Part shown: one piece after another, positions 39,477-53,232 of the stretch
Position numbering within the stretch: position 1 is the stretch's first letter
Layout of the letters: each line of letters begins with the position of its first letter
NCBI GenBank assembly: GCA_035222895.1
Contig: JAVYIG010000035.1
Location: forward strand, 930,001 to 994,000
Direction of reading: 5' to 3'
Length of the DNA: 64,000 bases
Origin: Strongylocentrotus droebachiensis
Lineage: Eukaryota > Echinodermata > Echinoidea > Camarodonta > Strongylocentrotidae
The notes under the pieces: model-generated
Told to the model about the DNA's origin: nothing
Database searches by the model: none
Seen by the model: only the letters and a program-made list of their open reading frames with translations
Made by a program: the position numbers and the translations under genes

Positions 39477-40436
39477 CAAAACGAATGTAAAGAAAAGTAA
39501 ATAAGTTGTCCTTTGTAAGTTCTACGCCTCTCATTCACACCCAAATCAAAACTTTGATGTGTGCAACATATCTATCTCTCCAAGCTCGAGATGTCCCATT
39601 GTCAACAAATTAAAGATCGAGTTCGAGAATTAAGACTATTGCCTATTGGCCTAGACCTCCTTCACCATTCCAATTGTCATTTTCATCTATTATATAGAGG
39701 TAAACAAAAATTAAATTGAAACCTGTTCACTTTCCTTTGCATTCGAGACGTCTATTGCTGAGGGTAGCTACATCGACTGGTTCTTGATATTTGACGTGCG
39801 GTGTGAGAATGTGAAATGGTATCAAAAAATGCAAAATAAACTGTGCAAATTGCATTGAGTTAATGGCAAAGAGGACAATTTTTTTCACAAACTTTATTAA
39901 CGCACTTAAAGACATATTCGCAGGAAGCCTCTTGTGCATCTGTAATGGGTTTTGTTTTCATGAATAATAAATGATAAAAACAATATGTTTCAAAAGAGGT
40001 TGTGAACACATCTGCCTTTGCCGAATCCGGCTCCTCGAGGTTTTTTACTGGCTGCCCGACCAAAGGATACAATCGTTTTGCTGATTTTCGTATGACGCTA
40101 TTGTTATTTAAATCCGTGACGTCCAAGTATCTGCATTGTTAAATTCATGAATATGCACCCTATCAACAATACCGTTTACTCAGTCATATGCTGCGGCCTT
40201 ATTTTGAAAGAGTGTAACTATTTCTTCCGGAATTGTGATATTTCAAGAGGGATGGAAAAAGAAAATGACGGCCATCTGTAGGATCACTTTCATAGTGCCA
40301 AGAAACTGCAGTCACACCTCCAAAGTGGGGCATAGATGAGATTCTGCATGTGATATCTTGCTGTAGGACTGGATGTTTAACCGTTTTATGTCATCCAAGG
40401 GATTTGATCAAGAACTGCGACCGATTCTTTCAAAGC

Positions 40437-40598
40437 ATACTTACCTGGCGCAGGGGTCGCATTGATCAAGAAGGATGCACCCCCAGGGCGAGGCTTGCCA
40501 TTGCACTCCGGCTCGCTGAACCTTGCGATTCCCCCAAACGTGGGGAACTCGGGCGTATTATTTATGGTAGCGGAGATCTGCGTTCGCGCTATCTCCTA
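40437..40598 (+). ncRNA. U1: U1 snRNA, copy 37
   Basis: No change noticed in the RNA. Spacer of the copy-26 type (TTTCTTTC, GGCCCTCTG); 1,120 bp to the next copy. Confidence 0.98.
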
Positions 40599-41556
40599 CA
40601 AAACGAATGTAAAGAAAAGTAAATAAGTTGTCCTTTGTAAGTTCTACGCCTCTCATTCACACCCAAATCAAAACTTTGATGTGTGCAACATATCTATCTC
40701 TCCAAGCTCGAGATGTCCCATTGTCAACAAATTAAAGATCGAGTTCGAGAATTAAGACTATTGCCTATTGGCCTAGACCTCCTTCACCATTCCAATCGTC
40801 ATTTTCATCTATTATATAGAGGTAAACAAAAATTAAATTGAAACCTGTTCACTTCCATTTGCATTCGAGAGTCTATTGCTGAGGGTAGCTACATCGACTG
40901 GTTCTTGATATTTGACGTGCGGTGTGAGAATGTGAAATGGTATCAAAAAATGCAAAATAAACTGTGCAAATTGCAATGAGTTAATGGCAAAGAGGACAAT
41001 TTCTTTCACAAACTTTATTAACGCACTTAAAGACATATTCGCAGGAAGCCTCTTGTGCATCTGTAATGGGTTTTGTTTTCATGAATAATAAATGATAAAA
41101 ACAATATGTTTCAAAAGAGGTTGTGAACACATCTGCCTTTGCCGAATCCGGCTCCTCGAGGTTTTTTACTGGCTGCCCGACCAAAGGATACAATCGTTTT
41201 GCTGATTTTCGTATGACGCTATTGTTATTTAAATCCGTGACGTCCAAGTATCTGCATTGTTAAATTCATGAATATGCACCCTATCAACAATACCGTTTAC
41301 TCAGTCATATGCTGCGGCCTTATTTTGAAAGAGTGTAACTATTTCTTCCGGAATTGTGATATTTCAAGAGGGATGGCCAAGAAAATGACGGCCCTCTGTA
41401 GGATCACTTTCATAGTGCCAAGAAACTGCAGTCACACCTCCAAAGTGGGGCATAGATGAGATTCTGCATGTGATATCTTGCTGTAGGACTGGATGTTTAA
41501 CCGTTTTATGTCATCCAAGGGATTTGATCAAGAACTGCGACCGATTCTTTCAAAGC

Positions 41557-41718
41557 ATACTTACCTGGCGCAGGGGTCGCATTGATCAAGAAGGATGCAC
41601 CCCCAGGGCGAGGCTTGCCATTGCACTCCGGCTCGCTGAACCTTGCGATTCCCCCAAACGTGGGGAACTCGGGCGTATTATTTATGGTAGCGGAGATCTG
41701 CGTTCGCGCTATCTCCTA
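41557..41718 (+). ncRNA. U1: U1 snRNA, copy 38
   Basis: No change noticed in the RNA. The spacer is mosaic: no 1-bp deletion at the front (GAGACGTC), then GGTATAAAAAAATG and GCAATGAG as after copy 28; 1,122 bp to the next copy. Confidence 0.98.
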
Positions 41719-42678
41719 CAAAACGAATGTAAAGAAAAGTAAATAAGTTGTCCTTTGTAAGTTCTACGCCTCTCATTCACACCCAAATCAAAACTTTGAT
41801 GTGTGCAACATATCTATCTCTCCAAGCTCGAGATGTCCCATTGTCAACAAATTAAAGATCGAGTTCGAGAATTAAGACTATTGCCTATTGGCCTAGACCT
41901 CCTTCACCATTCCAATTGTCATTTTCATCTATTATATAGAGGTAAACAAAAATTAAATTGAAACCTGTTCACTTTCCTTTGCATTCGAGACGTCTATTGC
42001 TGAGGGTAGCTACATCGACTGGTTCTTGATATTTGACGTGCGGTGTGAGAATGTGAAATGGTATAAAAAAATGCAAAATAAACTGTGCAAATTGCAATGA
42101 GTTAATGGCAAAGAGGACAATTTTTTTCACAAACTTTATTAACGCACTTAAAGACATATTCGCAGGAAGCCTCTTGTGCATCTGTAATGGGTTTTGTTTT
42201 CATGAATAATAAATGATAAAAACAATATGTTTCAAAAGAGGTTGTGAACACATCTGCCTTTGCCGAATCCGGCTCCTCGAGGTTTTTTACTGGCTGCCCG
42301 ACCAAAGGATACAATCGTTTTGCTGATTTTCGTATGACGCTATTGTTATTTAAATCCGTGACGTCCAAGTATCTGCATTGTTAAATTCATGAATATGCAC
42401 CCTATCAACAATACCGTTTACTCAGTCATATGCTGCGGCCTTATTTTGAAAGAGTGTAACTATTTCTTCCGGAATTGTGATATTTCAAGAGGGATGGAAA
42501 AAGAAAATGACGGCCATCTGTAGGATCACTTTCATAGTGCCAAGAAACTGCAGTCACACCTCCAAAGTGGGGCATAGATGAGATTCTGCATGTGATATCT
42601 TGCTGTAGGACTGGATGTTTAACCGTTTTATGTCATCCAAGGGATTTGATCAAGAACTGCGACCGATTCTTTCAAAGC

Positions 42679-42840
42679 ATACTTACCTGGCGCAGGGGTC
42701 GCATTGATCAAGAAGGATGCACCCCCAGGGCGAGGCTTGCCATTGCACTCCGGCTCGCTGAACCTTGCGATTCCCCCAAACGTGGGGAACTCGGGCGTAT
42801 TATTTATGGTAGCGGAGATCTGCGTTCGCGCTATCTCCTA
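42679..42840 (+). ncRNA. U1: U1 snRNA, copy 39
   Basis: No change noticed in the RNA. It has the 7-bp spacer deletion, but on an AAATAAG background and without G91T, unlike all other deletion copies. The spacer also has a private TTCTTAATATTTG; 1,115 bp to the next copy. Confidence 0.98.
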
Positions 42841-43793
42841 CAAAACGAATGTAAAGAAAAGTAAATAAGTTGTAAGTTCTACGCCTCTCATTCACACCCA
42901 AATCAAAACTTTGATGTGTGCAACATATCTATCTCTCCAAGCTCGAGATGTCCCATTGTCAACAAATTAAAGATCGAGTTCGAGAATTAAGACTATTGCC
43001 TATTGGCCTAGACCTCCTTCACCATTCCAATTGTCATTTTCATCTATTATATAGAGGTAAACAAAAATTAAATTGAAACCTGTTCACTTTCCTTTGCATT
43101 CGAGACGTCTATTGCTGAGGGTAGCTACATCGACTGGTTCTTAATATTTGACGTGCGGTGTGAGAATGTGAAATGGTATCAAAAAATGCAAAATAAACTG
43201 TGCAAATTGCATTGAGTTAATGGCAAAGAGGACAATTTTTTTCACAAACTTTATTAACGCACTTAAAGACATATTCGCAGGAAGCCTCTTGTGCATCTGT
43301 AATGGGTTTTGTTTTCATGAATAATAAATGATAAAAACAATATGTTTCAAAAGAGGTTGTGAACACATCTGCCTTTGCCGAATCCGGCTCCTCGAGGTTT
43401 TTTACTGGCTGCCCGACCAAAGGATACAATCGTTTTGCTGATTTTCGTATGACGCTATTGTTATTTAAATCCGTGACGTCCAAGTATCTGCATTGTTAAA
43501 TTCATGAATATGCACCCTATCAACAATACCGTTTACTCAGTCATATGCTGCGGCCTTATTTTGAAAGAGTGTAACTATTTCTTCCGGAATTGTGATATTT
43601 CAAGAGGGATGGAAAAAGAAAATGACGGCCATCTGTAGGATCACTTTCATAGTGCCAAGAAACTGCAGTCACACCTCCAAAGTGGGGCATAGATGAGATT
43701 CTGCATGTGATATCTTGCTGTAGGACTGGATGTTTAACCGTTTTATGTCATCCAAGGGATTTGATCAAGAACTGCGACCGATTCTTTCAAAGC

Positions 43794-43955
43794 ATACTTA
43801 CCTGGCGCAGGGGTCGCATTGATCAAGAAGGATGCACCCCCAGGGCGAGGCTTGCCATTGCACTCCGGCTCGCTGAACCTTGCGATTCCCCCAAACGTGG
43901 GGAACTCGGGCGTATTATTTATGGTAGCGGAGATCTGCGTTCGCGCTATCTCCTA
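43794..43955 (+). ncRNA. U1: U1 snRNA, copy 40
   Basis: No change noticed in the RNA. The spacer ends in TGGCCAAG with GGCCCTCTG but has no 1-bp deletion; 1,121 bp to the next copy. Confidence 0.98.
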
Positions 43956-44914
43956 CAAAACGAATGTAAAGAAAAGTAAATAAGTTGTCCTTTGTAAGTT
44001 CTACGCCTCTCATTCACACCCAAATCAAAACTTTGATGTGTGCAACATATCTATCTCTCCAAGCTCGAGATGTCCCATTGTCAACAAATTAAAGATCGAG
44101 TTCGAGAATTAAGACTATTGCCTATTGGCCTAGACCTCCTTCACCATTCCAATTGTCATTTTCATCTATTATATAGAGGTAAACAAAAATTAAATTGAAA
44201 CCTGTTCACTTTCCTTTGCATTCGAGACGTCTATTGCTGAGGGTAGCTACATCGACTGGTTCTTGATATTTGACGTGCGGTGTGAGAATGTGAAATGGTA
44301 TCAAAAAATGCAAAATAAACTGTGCAAATTGCATTGAGTTAATGGCAAAGAGGACAATTTTTTTCACAAACTTTATTAACGCACTTAAAGACATATTCGC
44401 AGGAAGCCTCTTGTGCATCTGTAATGGGTTTTGTTTTCATGAATAATAAATGATAAAAACAATATGTTTCAAAAGAGGTTGTGAACACATCTGCCTTTGC
44501 CGAATCCGGCTCCTCGAGGTTTTTTACTGGCTGCCCGACCAAAGGATACAATCGTTTTGCTGATTTTCGTATGACGCTATTGTTATTTAAATCCGTGACG
44601 TCCAAGTATCTGCATTGTTAAATTCATGAATATGCACCCTATCAACAATACCGTTTACTCAGTCATATGCTGCGGCCTTATTTTGAAAGAGTGTAACTAT
44701 TTCTTCCGGAATTGTGATATTTCAAGAGGGATGGCCAAGAAAATGACGGCCCTCTGTAGGATCACTTTCATAGTGCCAAGAAACTGCAGTCACACCTCCA
44801 AAGTGGGGCATAGATGAGATTCTGCATGTGATATCTTGCTGTAGGACTGGATGTTTAACCGTTTTATGTCATCCAAGGGATTTGATCAAGAACTGCGACC
44901 GATTCTTTCAAAGC

Positions 44915-45076
44915 ATACTTACCTGGCGCAGGGGTCGCATTGATCAAGAAGGATGCACCCCCAGGGCGAGGCTTGCCATTGCACTCCGGCTCGCTGAACC
45001 TTGCGATTCCCCCAAACGTGGGGAACTCGGGCGTATTATTTATGGTAGCGGAGATCTGCGTTCGCGCTATCTCCTA
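44915..45076 (+). ncRNA. U1: U1 snRNA, copy 41
   Basis: No change noticed in the RNA. TGGAAAAAG spacer; 1,122 bp to the next copy. Confidence 0.98.
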
Positions 45077-46036
45077 CAAAACGAATGTAAAGAAAAGTAA
45101 ATAAGTTGTCCTTTGTAAGTTCTACGCCTCTCATTCACACCCAAATCAAAACTTTGATGTGTGCAACATATCTATCTCTCCAAGCTCGAGATGTCCCATT
45201 GTCAACAAATTAAAGATCGAGTTCGAGAATTAAGACTATTGCCTATTGGCCTAGACCTCCTTCACCATTCCAATTGTCATTTTCATCTATTATATAGAGG
45301 TAAACAAAAATTAAATTGAAACCTGTTCACTTTCCTTTGCATTCGAGACGTCTATTGCTGAGGGTAGCTACATCGACTGGTTCTTGATATTTGACGTGCG
45401 GTGTGAGAATGTGAAATGGTATCAAAAAATGCAAAATAAACTGTGCAAATTGCATTGAGTTAATGGCAAAGAGGACAATTTTTTTCACAAACTTTATTAA
45501 CGCACTTAAAGACATATTCGCAGGAAGCCTCTTGTGCATCTGTAATGGGTTTTGTTTTCATGAATAATAAATGATAAAAACAATATGTTTCAAAAGAGGT
45601 TGTGAACACATCTGCCTTTGCCGAATCCGGCTCCTCGAGGTTTTTTACTGGCTGCCCGACCAAAGGATACAATCGTTTTGCTGATTTTCGTATGACGCTA
45701 TTGTTATTTAAATCCGTGACGTCCAAGTATCTGCATTGTTAAATTCATGAATATGCACCCTATCAACAATACCGTTTACTCAGTCATATGCTGCGGCCTT
45801 ATTTTGAAAGAGTGTAACTATTTCTTCCGGAATTGTGATATTTCAAGAGGGATGGAAAAAGAAAATGACGGCCATCTGTAGGATCACTTTCATAGTGCCA
45901 AGAAACTGCAGTCACACCTCCAAAGTGGGGCATAGATGAGATTCTGCATGTGATATCTTGCTGTAGGACTGGATGTTTAACCGTTTTATGTCATCCAAGG
46001 GATTTGATCAAGAACTGCGACCGATTCTTTCAAAGC

Positions 46037-46198
46037 ATACTTACCTGGCGCAGGGGTCGCATTGATCAAGAAGGATGCACCCCCAGGGCGAGGCTTGCCA
46101 TTGCACTCCGGCTCGCTGAACCTTGCGATTCCCCCAAACGTGGGGAACTCGGGCGTATTATTTATGGTAGCGGAGATCTGCGTTCGCGCTATCTCCTA
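46037..46198 (+). ncRNA. U1: U1 snRNA, copy 42
   Basis: No change noticed in the RNA. Copy-26 type spacer; begins a run (copies 42-44) matching copies 26-28 at an offset of 17,921 bp. Confidence 0.98.
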
Positions 46199-47156
46199 CA
46201 AAACGAATGTAAAGAAAAGTAAATAAGTTGTCCTTTGTAAGTTCTACGCCTCTCATTCACACCCAAATCAAAACTTTGATGTGTGCAACATATCTATCTC
46301 TCCAAGCTCGAGATGTCCCATTGTCAACAAATTAAAGATCGAGTTCGAGAATTAAGACTATTGCCTATTGGCCTAGACCTCCTTCACCATTCCAATCGTC
46401 ATTTTCATCTATTATATAGAGGTAAACAAAAATTAAATTGAAACCTGTTCACTTCCATTTGCATTCGAGAGTCTATTGCTGAGGGTAGCTACATCGACTG
46501 GTTCTTGATATTTGACGTGCGGTGTGAGAATGTGAAATGGTATCAAAAAATGCAAAATAAACTGTGCAAATTGCAATGAGTTAATGGCAAAGAGGACAAT
46601 TTCTTTCACAAACTTTATTAACGCACTTAAAGACATATTCGCAGGAAGCCTCTTGTGCATCTGTAATGGGTTTTGTTTTCATGAATAATAAATGATAAAA
46701 ACAATATGTTTCAAAAGAGGTTGTGAACACATCTGCCTTTGCCGAATCCGGCTCCTCGAGGTTTTTTACTGGCTGCCCGACCAAAGGATACAATCGTTTT
46801 GCTGATTTTCGTATGACGCTATTGTTATTTAAATCCGTGACGTCCAAGTATCTGCATTGTTAAATTCATGAATATGCACCCTATCAACAATACCGTTTAC
46901 TCAGTCATATGCTGCGGCCTTATTTTGAAAGAGTGTAACTATTTCTTCCGGAATTGTGATATTTCAAGAGGGATGGCCAAGAAAATGACGGCCCTCTGTA
47001 GGATCACTTTCATAGTGCCAAGAAACTGCAGTCACACCTCCAAAGTGGGGCATAGATGAGATTCTGCATGTGATATCTTGCTGTAGGACTGGATGTTTAA
47101 CCGTTTTATGTCATCCAAGGGATTTGATCAAGAACTGCGACCGATTCTTTCAAAGC

Positions 47157-47318
47157 ATACTTACCTGGCGCAGGGGTCGCATTGATCAAGAAGGATGCAC
47201 CCCCAGGGCGAGGCTTGCCATTGCACTCCGGCTCGCTGAACCTTGCGATTCCCCCAAACGTGGGGAACTCGGGCGTATTATTTATGGTAGCGGAGATCTG
47301 CGTTCGCGCTATCTCCTA
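47157..47318 (+). ncRNA. U1: U1 snRNA, copy 43
   Basis: No change noticed in the RNA. TGGAAAAAG spacer; 1,122 bp to the next copy. Confidence 0.98.
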
Positions 47319-48278
47319 CAAAACGAATGTAAAGAAAAGTAAATAAGTTGTCCTTTGTAAGTTCTACGCCTCTCATTCACACCCAAATCAAAACTTTGAT
47401 GTGTGCAACATATCTATCTCTCCAAGCTCGAGATGTCCCATTGTCAACAAATTAAAGATCGAGTTCGAGAATTAAGACTATTGCCTATTGGCCTAGACCT
47501 CCTTCACCATTCCAATTGTCATTTTCATCTATTATATAGAGGTAAACAAAAATTAAATTGAAACCTGTTCACTTTCCTTTGCATTCGAGACGTCTATTGC
47601 TGAGGGTAGCTACATCGACTGGTTCTTGATATTTGACGTGCGGTGTGAGAATGTGAAATGGTATCAAAAAATGCAAAATAAACTGTGCAAATTGCATTGA
47701 GTTAATGGCAAAGAGGACAATTTTTTTCACAAACTTTATTAACGCACTTAAAGACATATTCGCAGGAAGCCTCTTGTGCATCTGTAATGGGTTTTGTTTT
47801 CATGAATAATAAATGATAAAAACAATATGTTTCAAAAGAGGTTGTGAACACATCTGCCTTTGCCGAATCCGGCTCCTCGAGGTTTTTTACTGGCTGCCCG
47901 ACCAAAGGATACAATCGTTTTGCTGATTTTCGTATGACGCTATTGTTATTTAAATCCGTGACGTCCAAGTATCTGCATTGTTAAATTCATGAATATGCAC
48001 CCTATCAACAATACCGTTTACTCAGTCATATGCTGCGGCCTTATTTTGAAAGAGTGTAACTATTTCTTCCGGAATTGTGATATTTCAAGAGGGATGGAAA
48101 AAGAAAATGACGGCCATCTGTAGGATCACTTTCATAGTGCCAAGAAACTGCAGTCACACCTCCAAAGTGGGGCATAGATGAGATTCTGCATGTGATATCT
48201 TGCTGTAGGACTGGATGTTTAACCGTTTTATGTCATCCAAGGGATTTGATCAAGAACTGCGACCGATTCTTTCAAAGC

Positions 48279-48440
48279 ATACTTACCTGGCGCAGGGGTC
48301 GCATTGATCAAGAAGGATGCACCCCCAGGGCGAGGCTTGCCATTGCACTCCGGCTCGCTGAACCTTGCGATTCCCCCAAACGTGGGGAACTCGGGCGTAT
48401 TATTTATGGTAGCGGAGATCTGCGTTCGCGCTATCTCCTA
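48279..48440 (+). ncRNA. U1: U1 snRNA, copy 44
   Basis: No change noticed in the RNA. The spacer shares GGTATAAAAAAATG with copy 28; 1,121 bp to the next copy. Confidence 0.98.
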
Positions 48441-49399
48441 CAAAACGAATGTAAAGAAAAGTAAATAAGTTGTCCTTTGTAAGTTCTACGCCTCTCATTC
48501 ACACCCAAATCAAAACTTTGATGTGTGCAACATATCTATCTCTCCAAGCTCGAGATGTCCCATTGTCAACAAATTAAAGATCGAGTTCGAGAATTAAGAC
48601 TATTGCCTATTGGCCTAGACCTCCTTCACCATTCCAATCGTCATTTTCATCTATTATATAGAGGTAAACAAAAATTAAATTGAAACCTGTTCACTTCCAT
48701 TTGCATTCGAGAGTCTATTGCTGAGGGTAGCTACATCGACTGGTTCTTGATATTTGACGTGCGGTGTGAGAATGTGAAATGGTATAAAAAAATGCAAAAT
48801 AAACTGTGCAAATTGCAATGAGTTAATGGCAAAGAGGACAATTTTTTTCACAAACTTTATTAACGCACTTAAAGACATATTCGCAGGAAGCCTCTTGTGC
48901 ATCTGTAATGGGTTTTGTTTTCATGAATAATAAATGATAAAAACAATATGTTTCAAAAGAGGTTGTGAACACATCTGCCTTTGCCGAATCCGGCTCCTCG
49001 AGGTTTTTTACTGGCTGCCCGACCAAAGGATACAATCGTTTTGCTGATTTTCGTATGACGCTATTGTTATTTAAATCCGTGACGTCCAAGTATCTGCATT
49101 GTTAAATTCATGAATATGCACCCTATCAACAATACCGTTTACTCAGTCATATGCTGCGGCCTTATTTTGAAAGAGTGTAACTATTTCTTCCGGAATTGTG
49201 ATATTTCAAGAGGGATGGAAAAAGAAAATGACGGCCATCTGTAGGATCACTTTCATAGTGCCAAGAAACTGCAGTCACACCTCCAAAGTGGGGCATAGAT
49301 GAGATTCTGCATGTGATATCTTGCTGTAGGACTGGATGTTTAACCGTTTTATGTCATCCAAGGGATTTGATCAAGAACTGCGACCGATTCTTTCAAAGC

Positions 49400-49561
49400 A
49401 TACTTACCTGGCGCAGGGGTCGCATTGATCAAGAAGGATGCACCCCCAGGGCGAGGCTTGCCATTGCACTCCGGCTCGCTGAACCTTGCGATTCCCCCAA
49501 ACGTGGGGAACTCGGGCGTATTATTTATGGTAGCGGAGATCTGCGTTCGCGCTATCTCCTA
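49400..49561 (+). ncRNA. U1: U1 snRNA, copy 45
   Basis: No change noticed in the RNA. 1-bp-deletion spacer with TTTCTTTC but GGCCATCTG, as after copy 49; 1,120 bp to the next copy. Confidence 0.98.
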
Positions 49562-50519
49562 CAAAACGAATGTAAAGAAAAGTAAATAAGTTGTCCTTTG
49601 TAAGTTCTACGCCTCTCATTCACACCCAAATCAAAACTTTGATGTGTGCAACATATCTATCTCTCCAAGCTCGAGATGTCCCATTGTCAACAAATTAAAG
49701 ATCGAGTTCGAGAATTAAGACTATTGCCTATTGGCCTAGACCTCCTTCACCATTCCAATCGTCATTTTCATCTATTATATAGAGGTAAACAAAAATTAAA
49801 TTGAAACCTGTTCACTTCCATTTGCATTCGAGAGTCTATTGCTGAGGGTAGCTACATCGACTGGTTCTTGATATTTGACGTGCGGTGTGAGAATGTGAAA
49901 TGGTATCAAAAAATGCAAAATAAACTGTGCAAATTGCAATGAGTTAATGGCAAAGAGGACAATTTCTTTCACAAACTTTATTAACGCACTTAAAGACATA
50001 TTCGCAGGAAGCCTCTTGTGCATCTGTAATGGGTTTTGTTTTCATGAATAATAAATGATAAAAACAATATGTTTCAAAAGAGGTTGTGAACACATCTGCC
50101 TTTGCCGAATCCGGCTCCTCGAGGTTTTTTACTGGCTGCCCGACCAAAGGATACAATCGTTTTGCTGATTTTCGTATGACGCTATTGTTATTTAAATCCG
50201 TGACGTCCAAGTATCTGCATTGTTAAATTCATGAATATGCACCCTATCAACAATACCGTTTACTCAGTCATATGCTGCGGCCTTATTTTGAAAGAGTGTA
50301 ACTATTTCTTCCGGAATTGTGATATTTCAAGAGGGATGGCCAAGAAAATGACGGCCATCTGTAGGATCACTTTCATAGTGCCAAGAAACTGCAGTCACAC
50401 CTCCAAAGTGGGGCATAGATGAGATTCTGCATGTGATATCTTGCTGTAGGACTGGATGTTTAACCGTTTTATGTCATCCAAGGGATTTGATCAAGAACTG
50501 CGACCGATTCTTTCAAAGC

Positions 50520-50681
50520 ATACTTACCTGGCGCAGGGGTCGCATTGATCAAGAAGGATGCACCCCCAGGGCGAGGCTTGCCATTGCACTCCGGCTCGCT
50601 GAACCTTGCGATTCCCCCAAACGTGGGGAACTCGGGCGTATTATTTATGGTAGCGGAGATCTGCGTTCGCGCTATCTCCTA
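50520..50681 (+). ncRNA. U1: U1 snRNA, copy 46
   Basis: No change noticed in the RNA. TGGAAAAAG spacer; 1,122 bp to the next copy. Confidence 0.98.
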
Positions 50682-51641
50682 CAAAACGAATGTAAAGAAA
50701 AGTAAATAAGTTGTCCTTTGTAAGTTCTACGCCTCTCATTCACACCCAAATCAAAACTTTGATGTGTGCAACATATCTATCTCTCCAAGCTCGAGATGTC
50801 CCATTGTCAACAAATTAAAGATCGAGTTCGAGAATTAAGACTATTGCCTATTGGCCTAGACCTCCTTCACCATTCCAATTGTCATTTTCATCTATTATAT
50901 AGAGGTAAACAAAAATTAAATTGAAACCTGTTCACTTTCCTTTGCATTCGAGACGTCTATTGCTGAGGGTAGCTACATCGACTGGTTCTTGATATTTGAC
51001 GTGCGGTGTGAGAATGTGAAATGGTATCAAAAAATGCAAAATAAACTGTGCAAATTGCATTGAGTTAATGGCAAAGAGGACAATTTTTTTCACAAACTTT
51101 ATTAACGCACTTAAAGACATATTCGCAGGAAGCCTCTTGTGCATCTGTAATGGGTTTTGTTTTCATGAATAATAAATGATAAAAACAATATGTTTCAAAA
51201 GAGGTTGTGAACACATCTGCCTTTGCCGAATCCGGCTCCTCGAGGTTTTTTACTGGCTGCCCGACCAAAGGATACAATCGTTTTGCTGATTTTCGTATGA
51301 CGCTATTGTTATTTAAATCCGTGACGTCCAAGTATCTGCATTGTTAAATTCATGAATATGCACCCTATCAACAATACCGTTTACTCAGTCATATGCTGCG
51401 GCCTTATTTTGAAAGAGTGTAACTATTTCTTCCGGAATTGTGATATTTCAAGAGGGATGGAAAAAGAAAATGACGGCCATCTGTAGGATCACTTTCATAG
51501 TGCCAAGAAACTGCAGTCACACCTCCAAAGTGGGGCATAGATGAGATTCTGCATGTGATATCTTGCTGTAGGACTGGATGTTTAACCGTTTTATGTCATC
51601 CAAGGGATTTGATCAAGAACTGCGACCGATTCTTTCAAAGC

Positions 51642-51803
51642 ATACTTACCTGGCGCAGGGGTCGCATTGATCAAGAAGGATGCACCCCCAGGGCGAGGCT
51701 TGCCATTGCACTCCGGCTCGCTGAACCTTGCGATTCCCCCAAACGTGGGGAACTCGGGCGTATTATTTATGGTAGCGGAGATCTGCGTTCGCGCTATCTC
51801 CTA
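51642..51803 (+). ncRNA. U1: U1 snRNA, copy 47
   Basis: No change noticed in the RNA. The spacer has the 1-bp deletion and a private G-to-A (TTGAAAGAATGTAAC near 52538); 1,121 bp to the next copy. Confidence 0.98.
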
Positions 51804-52762
51804 CAAAACGAATGTAAAGAAAAGTAAATAAGTTGTCCTTTGTAAGTTCTACGCCTCTCATTCACACCCAAATCAAAACTTTGATGTGTGCAACATATCT
51901 ATCTCTCCAAGCTCGAGATGTCCCATTGTCAACAAATTAAAGATCGAGTTCGAGAATTAAGACTATTGCCTATTGGCCTAGACCTCCTTCACCATTCCAA
52001 TCGTCATTTTCATCTATTATATAGAGGTAAACAAAAATTAAATTGAAACCTGTTCACTTCCATTTGCATTCGAGAGTCTATTGCTGAGGGTAGCTACATC
52101 GACTGGTTCTTGATATTTGACGTGCGGTGTGAGAATGTGAAATGGTATCAAAAAATGCAAAATAAACTGTGCAAATTGCAATGAGTTAATGGCAAAGAGG
52201 ACAATTTTTTTCACAAACTTTATTAACGCACTTAAAGACATATTCGCAGGAAGCCTCTTGTGCATCTGTAATGGGTTTTGTTTTCATGAATAATAAATGA
52301 TAAAAACAATATGTTTCAAAAGAGGTTGTGAACACATCTGCCTTTGCCGAATCCGGCTCCTCGAGGTTTTTTACTGGCTGCCCGACCAAAGGATACAATC
52401 GTTTTGCTGATTTTCGTATGACGCTATTGTTATTTAAATCCGTGACGTCCAAGTATCTGCATTGTTAAATTCATGAATATGCACCCTATCAACAATACCG
52501 TTTACTCAGTCATATGCTGCGGCCTTATTTTGAAAGAATGTAACTATTTCTTCCGGAATTGTGATATTTCAAGAGGGATGGAAAAAGAAAATGACGGCCA
52601 TCTGTAGGATCACTTTCATAGTGCCAAGAAACTGCAGTCACACCTCCAAAGTGGGGCATAGATGAGATTCTGCATGTGATATCTTGCTGTAGGACTGGAT
52701 GTTTAACCGTTTTATGTCATCCAAGGGATTTGATCAAGAACTGCGACCGATTCTTTCAAAGC

Positions 52763-52924
52763 ATACTTACCTGGCGCAGGGGTCGCATTGATCAAGAAGG
52801 ATGCACCCCCAGGGCGAGGCTTGCCATTGCACTCCGGCTCGCTGAACCTTGCGATTCCCCCAAACGTGGGGAACTCGGGCGTATTATTTATGGTAGCGGA
52901 GATCTGCGTTCGCGCTATCTCCTA
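52763..52924 (+). ncRNA. U1: U1 snRNA, copy 48 (unit split by the insertion)
   Basis: RNA, promoter and 3' flank are intact. The unit's spacer is interrupted 308 bp after the U1 3' end by the 8.24-kb element. Left (CCAATCGTC, GAGAGTC) and right (GCAATGAG, TTTCTTTC) halves belong to the same spacer subtype. Confidence 0.98.
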
Positions 52925-53230
52925 CAAAACGAATGTAAAGAAAAGTAAATAAGTTGTCCTTTGTAAGTTCTACGCCTCTCATTCACACCCAAATCAAAAC
53001 TTTGATGTGTGCAACATATCTATCTCTCCAAGCTCGAGATGTCCCATTGTCAACAAATTAAAGATCGAGTTCGAGAATTAAGACTATTGCCTATTGGCCT
53101 AGACCTCCTTCACCATTCCAATCGTCATTTTCATCTATTATATAGAGGTAAACAAAAATTAAATTGAAACCTGTTCACTTCCATTTGCATTCGAGAGTCT
53201 ATTGCTGAGGGTAGCTACATCGACTGGTTC

Positions 53231-53232
53231 TT
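53231..53232. other. Left copy of apparent 2-bp target duplication (TT)
   Basis: Uninterrupted units read GGTTCTTGATATTT. Here GGTTCTT is followed by CCCAGC, and the right side resumes as GTTGGG then TTGATATTT at 61472, so TT is present on both sides. A two-base repeat is weak evidence on its own, but the junction is exact at every other base. Confidence 0.7.

Larger units (their letters stand above)
1..53232 (+). repeat. Tandem array of U1 snRNA repeat units, left part
   Basis: Head-to-tail units of about 1,121 bp, each with one U1 gene and about 960 bp of spacer, 48 U1 genes in this stretch. The window opens about 116 bp upstream of the first U1. Spacers carry no convincing gene: short frames of 60 to 132 codons recur on both strands only because the DNA repeats, and they are broken by the 7-bp, T-run and 1-bp indels that distinguish units. 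Spacer subfamilies can be told apart by GAATACGGC versus GAATCCGGC, GTACCTATTTC versus GTAACTATTTC, TGGCCAAG versus TGGAAAAAG, and ACACAAATT versus ACAAAAATT. Such homogeneity is the pattern expected from unequal crossing-over and gene conversion. Confidence 0.97.

Noticed and set aside
1-53232. CRISPR-like array
   Set aside because: Units are over 1.1 kb, nearly identical throughout, with no short repeat/unique spacer pattern, and each carries a eukaryotic U1 gene.
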